Counted from the stretch's first letter, positions 8,394 to 16,403 are shown. The stretch is 64,000 nt of DNA from Vibrio aphrogenes (GCF_002157735.2 NZ_AP018689.1:1521619-1585618), one strand, 5' to 3'. A program made the numbers and translations. The notes: generated by a model not told the origin, from the letters alone.

Positions 8394-9284
8394 AGAGACG
8401 ATTCTATCATAACACACACTAGCATTCCTACGATTTTCCGCATTCAATATCTCAATCCTAACCTTATCCAAGTATTTGTTATTAAATGTATTTCTAACAT
8501 ACTCAGCACCTAAAGGAGTTACTTGGTAACCGGTAGCAGTTCGTGATATGTACTTCTTAAAAGCTAATCTTCCGAGCGATGACTTGGTAGCGATATCACA
8601 TAACACCTTATCTTGATTGGTCGCAAATCCAATCAATTTTGACAGCATTACGTTATTAAGTTTATCAAGTAAATAGATGCAAGGAAGAATGAAATTTTCA
8701 GCTTCTAGTATATTTGCAACATCCTTTTCTACGGGATGCTCTCTCCGTATTTGAGTTATATAGTTGTTAACATTGCGATAGATTCGATGATACTCATCAG
8801 GATTAGTCAAATGGTCGTAGTTGATATGGATAACTTTTCCTGTGCCTGATGACTTTATTAATCGATAAGGGCCATAGTTAATAAAGCTCTTATTGCTTTT
8901 ATATCTTTTATTCGAAAGAACAACCATTTTTCGAGCAAGTTGCTCATTATTGGAAAAGGCTCCGATCTCAGCAAATGACCCCGGACTTTCTGGGAATAAT
9001 ACTATTGCATCGACACTATCGGCTAGTATTCCCTCAAGCTTCAACAAGCTATGTTGACCTTGGCCCGCTAGCAAATCATCGAATAAGTCCTCAGGATACA
9101 ATAATTCATATCGAGGATAATGTGAAAAAACAGCAGCCATTTGAGAGCGTGCTGTCTTATCATTCTTTATGTCTGCACCACACAAAAATACTGTAACTCG
9201 CTTTCGATTACGAGGTACGAAAATCTTGTCCTTTATAACCTGAGCAACATACTCAAGTTCTTGGTCTGTCAAAGACTTGTTCAT
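8379..9284 (-). CDS. Retron effector, nucleoside deoxyribosyltransferase-like
   Basis: The ATG at 9284 is preferred over an in-frame GTG at 9299 because AAAGG lies 6-7 bases before it, and it aligns with the Eco1 effector start (MNK...). The 301-residue product has an NDT-like Rossmann domain (about 30-150) with YPEDLFDDLLAGQGQHSLL and ESPGSFAEIGAFSNN. Glu106 in that motif corresponds to the catalytic Glu of the Eco1 effector. The C-terminal half (about 190-301) looks helical, like the DNA-binding part of that family. In Eco1 this protein forms a complex with RT and msDNA and depletes NAD when phage infection disturbs the msDNA. The last residues AHP and the stop are encoded by repeat a1 of the RNA. 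Confidence 0.93.
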   Translation of the reverse strand: MNKSLTDQELEYVAQVIKDKIFVPRNRKRVTVFLCGADIKNDKTARSQMAAVFSHYPRYELLYPEDLFDDLLAGQGQHSLLKLEGILADSVDAIVLFPESPGSFAEIGAFSNNEQLARKMVVLSNKRYKSNKSFINYGPYRLIKSSGTGKVIHINYDHLTNPDEYHRIYRNVNNYITQIRREHPVEKDVANILEAENFILPCIYLLDKLNNVMLSKLIGFATNQDKVLCDIATKSSLGRLAFKKYISRTATGYQVTPLGAEYVRNTFNNKYLDKVRIEILNAENRRNASVCYDRIVSGAHP

Positions 9285-9329
9285 ATACAACCTTTGCACC
9301 TAAATAAACCACTGAAATAATACACTATT

Positions 9330-9449
9330 TTGAGAATTTAAGGTGTGAGCAACACAATGCCTAATCTCCCGTATATCGCCTTGAACACAAGACGCAACGC
9401 ATAGCGAGAACGCCAAGCGTTGCGAATCACTCTTAAACAGTTTGATAAC
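9330..9449 (-). other. attC-like integron recombination site
   Basis: About 120 bases between the OLD gene stop and the retron effector. On the minus strand it starts TTATCAAACTGTTTAAGAGT, continues TTCGCAACGCTTGGCGTTCT, and ends GCATTGTGTTGCTCACACCT then TAAATT. The two arms are near-palindromic (TTTAAGAGTGA...GCAACGC against GCATTGTGTTGC..TCACACCTTAAA), with unpaired bases as in folded attC sites. Length and the CAACGCTTGGCGTT core match Vibrio superintegron repeats. The outer cores are damaged: TATCAAAC for TAACAAAC, and no GGCGTTA at the right end. It is probably no longer a good recombination site. Confidence 0.72.
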
Positions 9450-9451
9450 AC

Positions 9452-11296
9452 TCACAGAACGTATTGACTAATCTCGCGCAGCCATAACCTTACTTCATCT
9501 GCATGATCGACTTGTGTTAGGCGAGCTGGAGTCATGCAGCTTATAGCCTCACGGTTTAGCTTTTTCTTGGCTTTGCTTTCTTTCTGTCCACGTTTCTTGT
9601 CATTAATTTCATGCCATTCTCTTGTTGATTCAGATGCTTCATGAACCGCCATAGCAACTAAAGTAGGCACATCGTCAAAGCTAGAATAGTTATTTTCCAG
9701 CGAGAGTTCAAAAGCTTCGTTAATTGCCTCGTAATGGATGTAGTTTTCCATTTCTCGTGAATTAGTAATAAATGAGCGTTGTCCCCTGGCATTAACTCTA
9801 TCGGCTGCATCTTGGTACTTCGCGCTAGCAGGAGGTTCTATATCACGGTCAAGGATATGTACTTCAGGCAAGTCTAACCCCTCTAGTCGGCTAGTCCATA
9901 ATTCAAGTGTTGAGCCTCCCATCGGAATAAACACTAACTTTCCAGTGCATTCAGCCTCAGCGAAATCTGCGATATCGGCTTCGGTAGGTGCAAGAATAGC
10001 TGACATACGTTTCAAGTATTCAATATCATTAGGACCCTCAACACCTACAAACACCCTAACATTATGGTTTGCAAACATTCCCAAGCTATCTTTGATTCGC
10101 TCAAAAGTAGTATCGTCATTTTCTGCAATGTAACGAGTTCCATCCGCACTTTTATCGATGAATCTAATGCAATCGTGATCAATACGCCCAGCTAAAACAG
10201 GATTGTGAGTTGTAAACAAAACTTGATGCTGTGGATCCAGAGACAACTCTGTCAGTGCGTCTAGCAACAACAACTGGTTATTCGGATGTTGTGAGTTTTC
10301 TGGCTCTTCAATGGCAAATATTACATCTTGCACATCACGTACTGATGCTAACTGTTCAGCTTTTGCTCTAAAGAAGTTGATTAAAAACAAGCGTCGAACC
10401 CCACTACCTCGCTTGTTGAGTGGAATCTGATCTTCGTTAGTCAGTGAAACAGAAAATACTTTGCTCCAGTTAAAAGATGAAAACTTCGGGTCTAACTGGT
10501 TCGCCAAGTCAGGGTCCATTTCTCGAAGCTTCTCGATCGTTTTGCTAGTTACATTTTCTACTTGCTCACGGACATAACTTTCTAACAGTTCAAGTTCGGC
10601 AGCTTTATCTTTCAGTGCTTCTTTGATTGCAAACTTAATTGGGTCTTGAGCCTCTGCATCTTGATCTGAGCTTGGTCTATCAGCTTTAAAAAGCTGATAT
10701 AACGGAAGTATGTTTTGAAGTTGTTTCCAGACACTAGATTTTATATCCAGGCTTACTAACTGCTTGTTTAGTTGAGAATCAGATACGTGTGTCCATATAG
10801 CATGCCTAATTGCAGATTTTACCGCCTGGTTAACAGGCGATAGGTCAACGCCTAGGTCATTTGCTCTCCTTCGAAGTTGTGTGATCGTCAGACTCAACAA
10901 ATCATCATAATTTTCTGCAGTTGGATGTAACGCACTTAAAGTAATTTCTTCACACTTTAATGCAGCTCCCTTATAGACCTTACAAATTTCTAAATCACCG
11001 TCTTGATTGAGAAGGTATTCATGCGCTGGTGAAATTTGATTGTCAGTGTCAATTATAAGTTCACGTGGAACATCCTTAAATACACAAGTTATTTCAACCG
11101 ATATTGAATTTGACAATCCTGTAGAACGATCCCCACTTTCCAACTTATCCAAGTTGAAAAAAGCATCTAATGCCTCAAGGATTGTCGACTTACCAGTATC
11201 GTTTCGTGCAATTAAAGCTGTTAAATCATCAAAACCTATTGCTATTTCTTCACGATAACATCGAAAATTTTTTATTTTTAGTAGTCTTAGTTTCAT
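9452..11296 (-). CDS. OLD-family ATPase/TOPRIM nuclease (defence-type)
   Basis: A 614-residue protein with an N-terminal ABC/SMC-like ATPase: Walker A ARNDTGKST (30-38), a signature-like GSGVRRLFLINFF (about 306-318), Walker B VIFAIEEPE, then FTTHNP. The C-terminal TOPRIM domain (about 415 on) has the acidic VEGPNDIEYL, then ILDRD. This is the layout of overcoming-lysogenization-defect (OLD) nucleases, which defend against phage. No UvrD/GajB-type helicase gene lies beside it, so it resembles stand-alone class 1 OLD proteins rather than Gabija. It is followed by an attC-like site and then the retron, and is preceded by a structured leader. Confidence 0.85.
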   Translation of the reverse strand: MKLRLLKIKNFRCYREEIAIGFDDLTALIARNDTGKSTILEALDAFFNLDKLESGDRSTGLSNSISVEITCVFKDVPRELIIDTDNQISPAHEYLLNQDGDLEICKVYKGAALKCEEITLSALHPTAENYDDLLSLTITQLRRRANDLGVDLSPVNQAVKSAIRHAIWTHVSDSQLNKQLVSLDIKSSVWKQLQNILPLYQLFKADRPSSDQDAEAQDPIKFAIKEALKDKAAELELLESYVREQVENVTSKTIEKLREMDPDLANQLDPKFSSFNWSKVFSVSLTNEDQIPLNKRGSGVRRLFLINFFRAKAEQLASVRDVQDVIFAIEEPENSQHPNNQLLLLDALTELSLDPQHQVLFTTHNPVLAGRIDHDCIRFIDKSADGTRYIAENDDTTFERIKDSLGMFANHNVRVFVGVEGPNDIEYLKRMSAILAPTEADIADFAEAECTGKLVFIPMGGSTLELWTSRLEGLDLPEVHILDRDIEPPASAKYQDAADRVNARGQRSFITNSREMENYIHYEAINEAFELSLENNYSSFDDVPTLVAMAVHEASESTREWHEINDKKRGQKESKAKKKLNREAISCMTPARLTQVDHADEVRLWLREISQYVL

Positions 11297-11375
11297 TTGT
11301 TTTTACCTAGATTGATCAACCTATTTGCGATTGTTAACGATTTATAGAGAGAATTATTCTGTATTTGCATTCCGT

Positions 11376-11444
11376 CTATGTTGCTGCCATTCACTATGAA
11401 ACTCAACAGGTATCAACCTGTTGTGTGAATCGACATAGAGTTTC
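11376..11444. repeat. Nested inverted repeat in the OLD gene leader
   Basis: A strong hairpin, AACAGGT-ATCA-ACCTGTT (11405-11422), sits inside an outer pairing TTCAC / GTGAA and CTATGT (11376-11381) / ACATAG (11433-11438). A competing pair GAAACTC (11398-11404) / GAGTTTC (11438-11444) overlaps the outer arms, so two folds exclude each other. It starts 80 bases upstream of the OLD start codon and could be an attenuator-like leader, an operator or another decayed recombination site. No U tract follows on either strand. Confidence 0.5.
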
Positions 11445-11573
11445 AGGATAGAACTGCGGAAACCTTCCGTATAAGTACCCAAAACAGGGATTAGATTAAT
11501 TTATTCTATTGCAGTACTGACTAAGTGGTAAGTTAGTTGCGTCTGAGAAGGTTTGGGGCAAATATCATTTAAT

Positions 11574-11986
11574 CTAACACCTCACCACCGGTATATCACC
11601 CCATCTCGTCGTATACTGAGGTGTTAACCTGTCACGCCTCATTGCCCATTTTTGCTCTATACCTTGCGCCGCAATAAACACGCTATCCGTACCATAGCGT
11701 TGATTCAAACCATCAAGTACTTGCATTAATTTGGTGTTTTCTTGTTGTGGATTTAACCAATCTATTTGAGTATGTTTGCCATTAATCAAATCAATCAACC
11801 CTACACCAATTTTATAGTAACGACCCTCCGGCTTATACATCGATTCGGCCATCTTCATGACAATATGCGTTAACACACAAGTATCGGCAGTAGGGTAAGC
11901 AAAGCGATGAATAGCCTTATCGTTAACCGGGTCTGCATCAGAGGAAAAGCTTGCTGCAAATAGACTTAATATCATTTCAGCAAATC
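11574..11986 (-). pseudogene. umuC: umuC 3' fragment (DNA polymerase V)
   Basis: The 133-codon frame matches only the last third of UmuC: AIHRFAYPTADTCV, RYYKIGVGLIDL, LDGLNQRYGTDSVFIAAQG, and the typical ending QKWAMRRDRLTPQYTTRWGD. The polymerase palm and fingers domains and umuD are missing. Homology-like sequence begins at the right island repeat: the codons just before the first ATG (GFAE) are preceded by a stop close to the repeat edge at 11987. The lost part was replaced by the repeat, so the fragment cannot be active. It marks a deletion or recombination breakpoint. Confidence 0.85.
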
Positions 11987-12201
11987 CTCAGACAGTTAAT
12001 TGCTAATTATTCACTTTTAATTAGCAATTACGAAGTGAGTTGCATGTCTTTCACTTGAATTTTATTGGGGAAAATTTGAAGCTAGAAAAACAAACGATTT
12101 TATGGCCGAAAATGACTTTGAAATACGATAGGTATGAGAAGGTTTTTCAGTTTGATCAAATATGGGAAAACCCATGTTGTTGTAAACTTACAACTAAAAG
12201 T
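11987..12201. repeat. Right direct repeat of the defence island
   Basis: Second copy of the block at 6747-6962, same orientation, 5240 bases further on. It contains the TAATTGCTAATTA hairpin (11997-12030) and a slightly damaged ATGGG-AAAA-CCCAT hairpin (12162-12175). It lies between the umuC fragment and the 4.5S RNA gene. Open frames across it and into ffs are not genes. Confidence 0.85.
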
Positions 12202-12207
12202 AGGCTA

Positions 12208-12266
12208 TGCAGGCTTATCCTGCAAATATGCAAACTTCTTTGCAATTTATGCAGACTTATTTTGCA
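12208..12266. repeat. Three 21-bp palindromic repeats beside ffs
   Basis: Three units start exactly 21 bases apart: TGCAGGCTTATCCTGCA (12208), TGCAAACTTCTTTGCA (12229) and TGCAGACTTATTTTGCA (12250). Each is an inverted repeat TGCA(A/G)(A/G)...TGCA around CTTNT. They lie 12 bases behind the 3' end of the 4.5S RNA. AAAAGTCTGCATAA, related to the complement of the third unit, occurs twice at the other end of the island (6957-6970, 7011-7024). They could be recombinase or regulator binding sites; the role is unknown. Confidence 0.6.
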
Positions 12267-12277
12267 GATATCAGATA

Positions 12278-12384
12278 GGTGGAAGCCCCAGCCACATCCC
12301 GGCACACACATCATCCGCTGTGGCTGCTCCCTTCCGGGCCTGACCAAGTTCACGAACTAGTATTGCGGGAGGACCAGGGCCTCC
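12278..12384 (-). ncRNA. ffs: 4.5S RNA (signal recognition particle RNA)
   Basis: On the minus strand the terminal arms GGAGGCCC (5') and GGGCTTCC (3') pair. The conserved apical core is clear: GGTCAGGCCCGGAAGGGAGC, then AGCCACAGCGGATGATG and GTGCCGGGATGT. About 107 nt, like E. coli 4.5S RNA. With Ffh it guides nascent membrane proteins to FtsY. The following genes atl, ybaY and tesB keep the enterobacterial order next to ffs, so this is ancestral backbone and the island lies just beyond its 3' end. Confidence 0.95.
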
Positions 12385-12623
12385 ATTGATTTTGTATCTT
12401 TCATTGCGAAGCAACTTAAGAGTGCGGTGATTATGGCGAAAGCTTTACGGTATTGCAAGGTTAAACTGTTGACTCTGGTTTGTTTGCCTAACTTTTCATC
12501 AAGCTTACATCTTGTGCTCTTAATTCATAGCAGTAATGACAACGCCCACCCATTCATTTTAGACTCTAATAAGAACCGATGATGACGATTAATAACGAAC
12601 GATAAATAGGTTTACCTTAATTC

Positions 12624-12926
12624 ATGACCATATTTGAACAGCAAATTTATTATGTTTTAAAGCAAATTCCCAAAGGCAAGATTTCCAGTTATGGACTGAT
12701 TGCCTCAATGGCGGGCTACCCAGGTTATGTAAGGCAAGTGGGTCGGCTCTTATCAAATTTACCAGAAGGTTCCACTTTGCCCTGGTTTCGAGTATTGAAT
12801 AGCCAAGGAAAAATCTCTTTGACAGGAGCGGATTTAGAACGACAAAAGCAACTATTAATTCAAGATGGAGTGGCCGTGAGTGAGGCTGGCAAAGTCAACT
12901 TGAAGATGTATTTGTGGCAGCCATAA
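12624..12926 (+). CDS. atl: Alkyltransferase-like protein ATL (YbaZ)
   Basis: A 100-residue MGMT-fold protein with the DNA-binding part (KGKISSYGLIASMAG, then RQVGRLLSNLP) and PWFR at 53-56 where active alkyltransferases have PCHR. The acceptor Cys is replaced by Trp, the mark of ATL proteins. These bind O6-alkylguanine without repairing it and flag it for nucleotide excision repair. It fits the ffs-atl-ybaY-tesB order. Confidence 0.92.
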   Translation: MTIFEQQIYYVLKQIPKGKISSYGLIASMAGYPGYVRQVGRLLSNLPEGSTLPWFRVLNSQGKISLTGADLERQKQLLIQDGVAVSEAGKVNLKMYLWQP

Positions 12927-13003
12927 GCGCTTCTCTATCTCGTACTCCCCTTTATCATTGGTATTTTTCATAACTCGTTTTTTTCATAGCCACATTTAAT
13001 AAA

Positions 13004-13033
13004 AACGGTGGTGAAGGCATTCCTCACCACCGT
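13004..13033. terminator. Bidirectional terminator between atl and ybaY
   Basis: AACGGTGGTGA / TCACCACCGTT stem around AGGCATTCC, between two convergent genes. U-runs are short, so strength is uncertain. Confidence 0.65.
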
Positions 13034-13075
13034 TGAATCAATAATGCATTGTTCTTGACTATTTATTGCTTAACG

Positions 13076-13525
13076 TTATTTCACACCGATCATCATTAAG
13101 TGTACCGTTTGTGTTTCCGCTTGGTCGGTGATCACCGGAGTAATCGTGTCGGTGATAAAGCGTAATTTGCCATCAACGGTAATTTTTGCACGCACATTGT
13201 AAGTATGTTTTGGCAAAATTTTATTCGCATCGTAGTCCAATTTGAAACTAAATGGCACTTGCTTACCACCTGTCACAAAAGAATCGGTTGCAATCACGTC
13301 TGCGGCTTTATCCGCTAATGAAATGTCTTCCAAGGTGACAGAAACAACGGCATGGTCAGGTAAGGCAATGCGCTGACGATAAGCTACACTGCCTGAGATA
13401 CTTTGCATATTCATTGCCTCTGTTGTCGTGGTTGAAGACATTGTGGCTTCGGTTTCTGTGGTTGTACAACCTATCATAGCAACACTTAAAACAACGGATG
13501 AGATGAACAATAGTGACTTTTTCAT
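13076..13525 (-). CDS. ybaY: YbaY-family lipoprotein
   Basis: A 149-residue lipoprotein: signal MKKSLLFISSVVLSVAMIG followed by Cys20, a Thr/Glu-rich linker (about 21-40), then a beta-sandwich domain (SISGSVAYRQRIALPDHAVV, LEDISLADKAADVI) typical of YbaY (DUF4377/META-like group). YbaY is an abundant lipoprotein of unclear function. It is divergent from tesB and convergent with atl, as in E. coli. Confidence 0.85.
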   Translation of the reverse strand: MKKSLLFISSVVLSVAMIGCTTTETEATMSSTTTTEAMNMQSISGSVAYRQRIALPDHAVVSVTLEDISLADKAADVIATDSFVTGGKQVPFSFKLDYDANKILPKHTYNVRAKITVDGKLRFITDTITPVITDQAETQTVHLMMIGVK

Positions 13526-13658
13526 GCTTATTCCTAATTATGATTATGAGGTAAGGTTCACCAAAGCCTATCATTTTAAATCATAGACGCTTTATACTCG
13601 GTGAAACTCGCATGTTAATACTAATTGAGTATAATCGACCATACAATATGGAGGTTTG

Positions 13659-14525
13659 ATGAGCAAACAATTACAAGATTTACTTAGTTTACACCAACTT
13701 GAAAAGTTAGAAGTTGGTTTGTTCCGCGGTGAATGTGAACATTTAGGGCTACCACAAGTGTATGGTGGCCAAGTGGTTGGTCAAGCCTTATCTGCGGCGG
13801 GTTATACCGTAGATTCAGACCGAACGGTGCATTCTTTTCACAGCTATTTTTTACATCCCGGCGATGTCAATCAACCGATTATTTATGATGTTGAAAAGCT
13901 CCGAGATGGCAAGAGCTTATCCACTCGTCGCGTCAAAGCGATTCAACATGGCCGACCGATTTTTTATCTTACTGCGTCGTATCAAGGCGTCTTTGATGGC
14001 CTTGAGCATCAAGAGTCGACAATGCCTGATGTGCCAGCACCTGAGAACTTCCCTTCAGAAACACAGATTGCAATGGCCATGAAAGATAAAATGCCACCTG
14101 CGATGCAACAAGCTTTCTGCCATGAGAAACCCATTGAAGTTCGCCCGGTTATCGTCAACAACCCATTCAAACCGCAAACCTTACCGGCAAAACAATACTT
14201 ATGGATAAAAGCCAACGGTACTTTGCCAGAAGATCCAATCTTGCATCAGTATTTACTTGGTTATGCTTCCGATTGGGGTTTTCTCGTCACGGCATTGTTT
14301 CCTCATCAAGTCTCGTTGTTTACCCCTAAGTTTCAAGTGGCGACCATCGATCATTCCATGTGGTTCCACCGCCCATTTAAAATGGATGAATGGTTACTCT
14401 ATGTGATTGATAGCCCGACCAGCAGTAATGGCCGTGGTCTGGTAAAAGGAGAAATCTTTGATCAACAAGGTCGATTAGTCGCCAGTGCAATCCAAGAAGG
14501 TGTGATGCGTTTTCGCCCTGAATAA
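13659..14525 (+). CDS. tesB: Acyl-CoA thioesterase II
   Basis: A 288-residue double-hotdog thioesterase. Typical TesB segments include LFRGECEHLGLPQVYGGQVV near the N-terminus (the sequence here reads VGLFRGE), VHSFHSYFLHPGD and ATIDHSMWFHRPF. It cleaves medium- and long-chain acyl-CoA in the cytosol. The ATG at 13659 is preferred over the in-frame TTG before it, because GGAGG ends 5 bases upstream of the ATG. It completes the conserved ffs-atl-ybaY-tesB neighbourhood. Confidence 0.94.
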   Translation: MSKQLQDLLSLHQLEKLEVGLFRGECEHLGLPQVYGGQVVGQALSAAGYTVDSDRTVHSFHSYFLHPGDVNQPIIYDVEKLRDGKSLSTRRVKAIQHGRPIFYLTASYQGVFDGLEHQESTMPDVPAPENFPSETQIAMAMKDKMPPAMQQAFCHEKPIEVRPVIVNNPFKPQTLPAKQYLWIKANGTLPEDPILHQYLLGYASDWGFLVTALFPHQVSLFTPKFQVATIDHSMWFHRPFKMDEWLLYVIDSPTSSNGRGLVKGEIFDQQGRLVASAIQEGVMRFRPE

Positions 14526-14536
14526 TCATAAATCAC

Positions 14537-14583
14537 GCTTCGCACACTAAATGATCGCCGTGTACGAAGCATTTTTATTTTTC
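14537..14583 (+). terminator. tesB terminator
   Basis: GCTTCGCACAC / GTGTACGAAGC stem (one mismatch) with a loop of about 12 bases and a following ATTTTTATTTTT tract. Confidence 0.8.
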
Positions 14584-14630
14584 AGCCTACCGTTAACATC
14601 ATCTTGAGTACCTGATGCACTTTTTGGCTA

Positions 14631-15119
14631 CTATTTCATTGGTAGCGTCGTGTTAATTGGTAAAGCCGTGGTGTATTTTATCGACTCCATCGCAAACGTT
14701 GAAGTCACGTTAGAAATGCCCGCCACACTGTTCACTAATTTTTTATAAAAAGCATCATAAGCATTCATATCGGAAACCAACACTTTCATCATATAGTCGA
14801 ACTCGCCCGCCATCCGATAAAACTCCATCACTTCAGGAAAATCTGTCACCGTTTCAGTAAACCGTTGATACCAGTCATTGGAGTGATCATTAGTTTTAAT
14901 CAAGGCGAAGGCTACAAAAGATAACCCCAGCTTGTCAGGGTTCAATAATGCGACCCGTTTATCGATAACGCCTTGATCTTCTAAGCGCTTTAATCGTTTC
15001 CAACATGGTGTAGTGGTGAGATTGACTTGCTCAGCTAAATCTTGCAATGACATTCCACTATCTTGTTGCAATAAACTGAGGAGCTTTTTGTCCACTTTAT
15101 CCAAAACAAGCATTTCCAT
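14631..15119 (-). CDS. Lrp/AsnC-family regulator, likely cysteine-responsive
   Basis: A 162-residue Lrp-type regulator: N-terminal helix-turn-helix ([20 protein letters not shown], about 24-43) and C-terminal RAM ligand domain (about 70-145, with [13 protein letters not shown]). It is divergent from a PLP enzyme of the cysteine synthase/desulfhydrase fold, so it probably controls that gene, much as DecR (YbaO) controls cysteine detoxification in E. coli. The pairing is inferred from position; the 136-base gap is AT-rich and would hold both promoters. A second Met three codons in is an alternative start. Confidence 0.85.
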   Translation of the reverse strand: MEMLVLDKVDKKLLSLLQQDSGMSLQDLAEQVNLTTTPCWKRLKRLEDQGVIDKRVALLNPDKLGLSFVAFALIKTNDHSNDWYQRFTETVTDFPEVMEFYRMAGEFDYMMKVLVSDMNAYDAFYKKLVNSVAGISNVTSTFAMESIKYTTALPINTTLPMK

Positions 15120-15255
15120 CTCTTATAATCCATTTATATAGAAAATTTTTTCTTAATATGGGCATTATACTACATAAAAAGCAAACTCTTTTTCTGTGAT
15201 AAAGGGTAAATTATTTCTTCTTAATTATCCTATTCATTTCTTTAAGGCATCTATT

Positions 15256-16311
15256 ATGAGCATCGATAGACAGTGGATTAATCAAGCCATCAACAAAATT
15301 GAAGCCGACTTTCAACGTTCTGCGGATACGCATTTAATCAAGCTCGATCTTCCTTATCTCACAGGGATTGATATTTACCTTAAAGATGAAAGCACCCACC
15401 CAACCGGATCGTTAAAACACCGCTTAGCCCGCTCACTCTTTTTGTTTGCGTTATCAAATGGTTGGATTGGCCCTGAAACCGCCATTATTGAAGCATCGTC
15501 TGGCAGTACCGCTGTTTCTGAAGCGTATTTTGCTCGCCTATTAGGGTTACGCTTTATTGCTGTTATGCCAAAATCTACGGCAACCAAAAAGATAGAACAA
15601 ATCGAATTCTATGGCGGTGAAGCGCATTTAGTTGATCGCTCAGATCAAATTTATGCTGAATCCCATCGCTTAGCGCAAGAGTTGAATGGTCATTATATGG
15701 ACCAGTTTACTTATGCTGAACGTGCAACTGATTGGCGTGGTAATAACAACATTGCCGACAGTATTTTCTGTCAAATGAGCCGCGAACCTCACCCGATTCC
15801 ATCATGGATTGTCATGAGTGCTGGTACAGGCGGAACCTCTGCGACGATTGGCCGTTTTCTGCGTTATAAAAAACACGCCACAAAATTGTGTGTCGTAGAC
15901 CCTGAGAACTCAGTCTTTCATGATTATTACCAAACCGGTGATGCCAATATTACCATTGAAACCGGCAGTAAAATTGAAGGTATTGGTCGCCCTAGAGTTG
16001 AGCCAAGTTTTATTCCCGGAGTCATCGATGAAATGCGAACCGTCCCTGATGCGGCGAGTGTGGCAACCATCCAGTGGTTAGAAAAAATTCTTGGCCGTAA
16101 AGCAGGGCCATCTACTGGCACTAATTTATATGGTGCGTTAACTATTGCACACGAGATGATCCAGCGTGGAGAAACGGGTTCTATCGTGACCTTATTATGT
16201 GATAGCGGTGAGCGTTATTTAAATTGTCATTACAACTCCGAATGGTTAATTAACAATATTGGCAATACCGAACCATATAAAGAACAATTAAAAAATATTA
16301 CTCATTTATAA
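15256..16311 (+). CDS. PLP-dependent cysteine synthase-fold enzyme (Cds1-like)
   Basis: The ATG at 15256 (TAAGG upstream) gives 351 residues; the frame upstream of it has no ribosome site. PLP-binding Lys54 lies in [11 protein letters not shown], the substrate loop is EASSGSTA, and the phosphate-binding Gly loop is SAGTGGTSA. The length and the C-terminal [11 protein letters not shown] segment resemble the Cds1 cysteine desulfhydrase group, a branch of the fold-type II cysteine synthase/CBS family. It probably degrades or makes cysteine; the divergent Lrp regulator supports cysteine breakdown. The exact reaction is uncertain. Confidence 0.78.
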   Translation: MSIDRQWINQAINKIEADFQRSADTHLIKLDLPYLTGIDIYLKDESTHPTGSLKHRLARSLFLFALSNGWIGPETAIIEASSGSTAVSEAYFARLLGLRFIAVMPKSTATKKIEQIEFYGGEAHLVDRSDQIYAESHRLAQELNGHYMDQFTYAERATDWRGNNNIADSIFCQMSREPHPIPSWIVMSAGTGGTSATIGRFLRYKKHATKLCVVDPENSVFHDYYQTGDANITIETGSKIEGIGRPRVEPSFIPGVIDEMRTVPDAASVATIQWLEKILGRKAGPSTGTNLYGALTIAHEMIQRGETGSIVTLLCDSGERYLNCHYNSEWLINNIGNTEPYKEQLKNITHL

Positions 16312-16370
16312 ATAACAACCCCATGGAAAAACAATAGGTAATTTTCAAAATATCCTTATTAAATCAAGAG

Positions 16371-16403
16371 AAAAGGCATTATTTTTACTATAATGCCTTT
16401 TTT
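16371..16403 (+). terminator. Terminator of the PLP enzyme gene
   Basis: AAAAGGCATTAT / ATAATGCCTTTT stem with TTTTACT loop and a T run; 60 bases after the stop. Confidence 0.85.

Noticed and set aside
9452..11296. Gabija GajA
   Set aside because: No GajB helicase gene next to it, so classified only as OLD-like.
12040..12360. Three overlapping frames of 65-106 codons
   Set aside because: They span the island repeat, the 21-bp palindromes and the 4.5S RNA gene; composition and lack of ribosome sites argue against coding.
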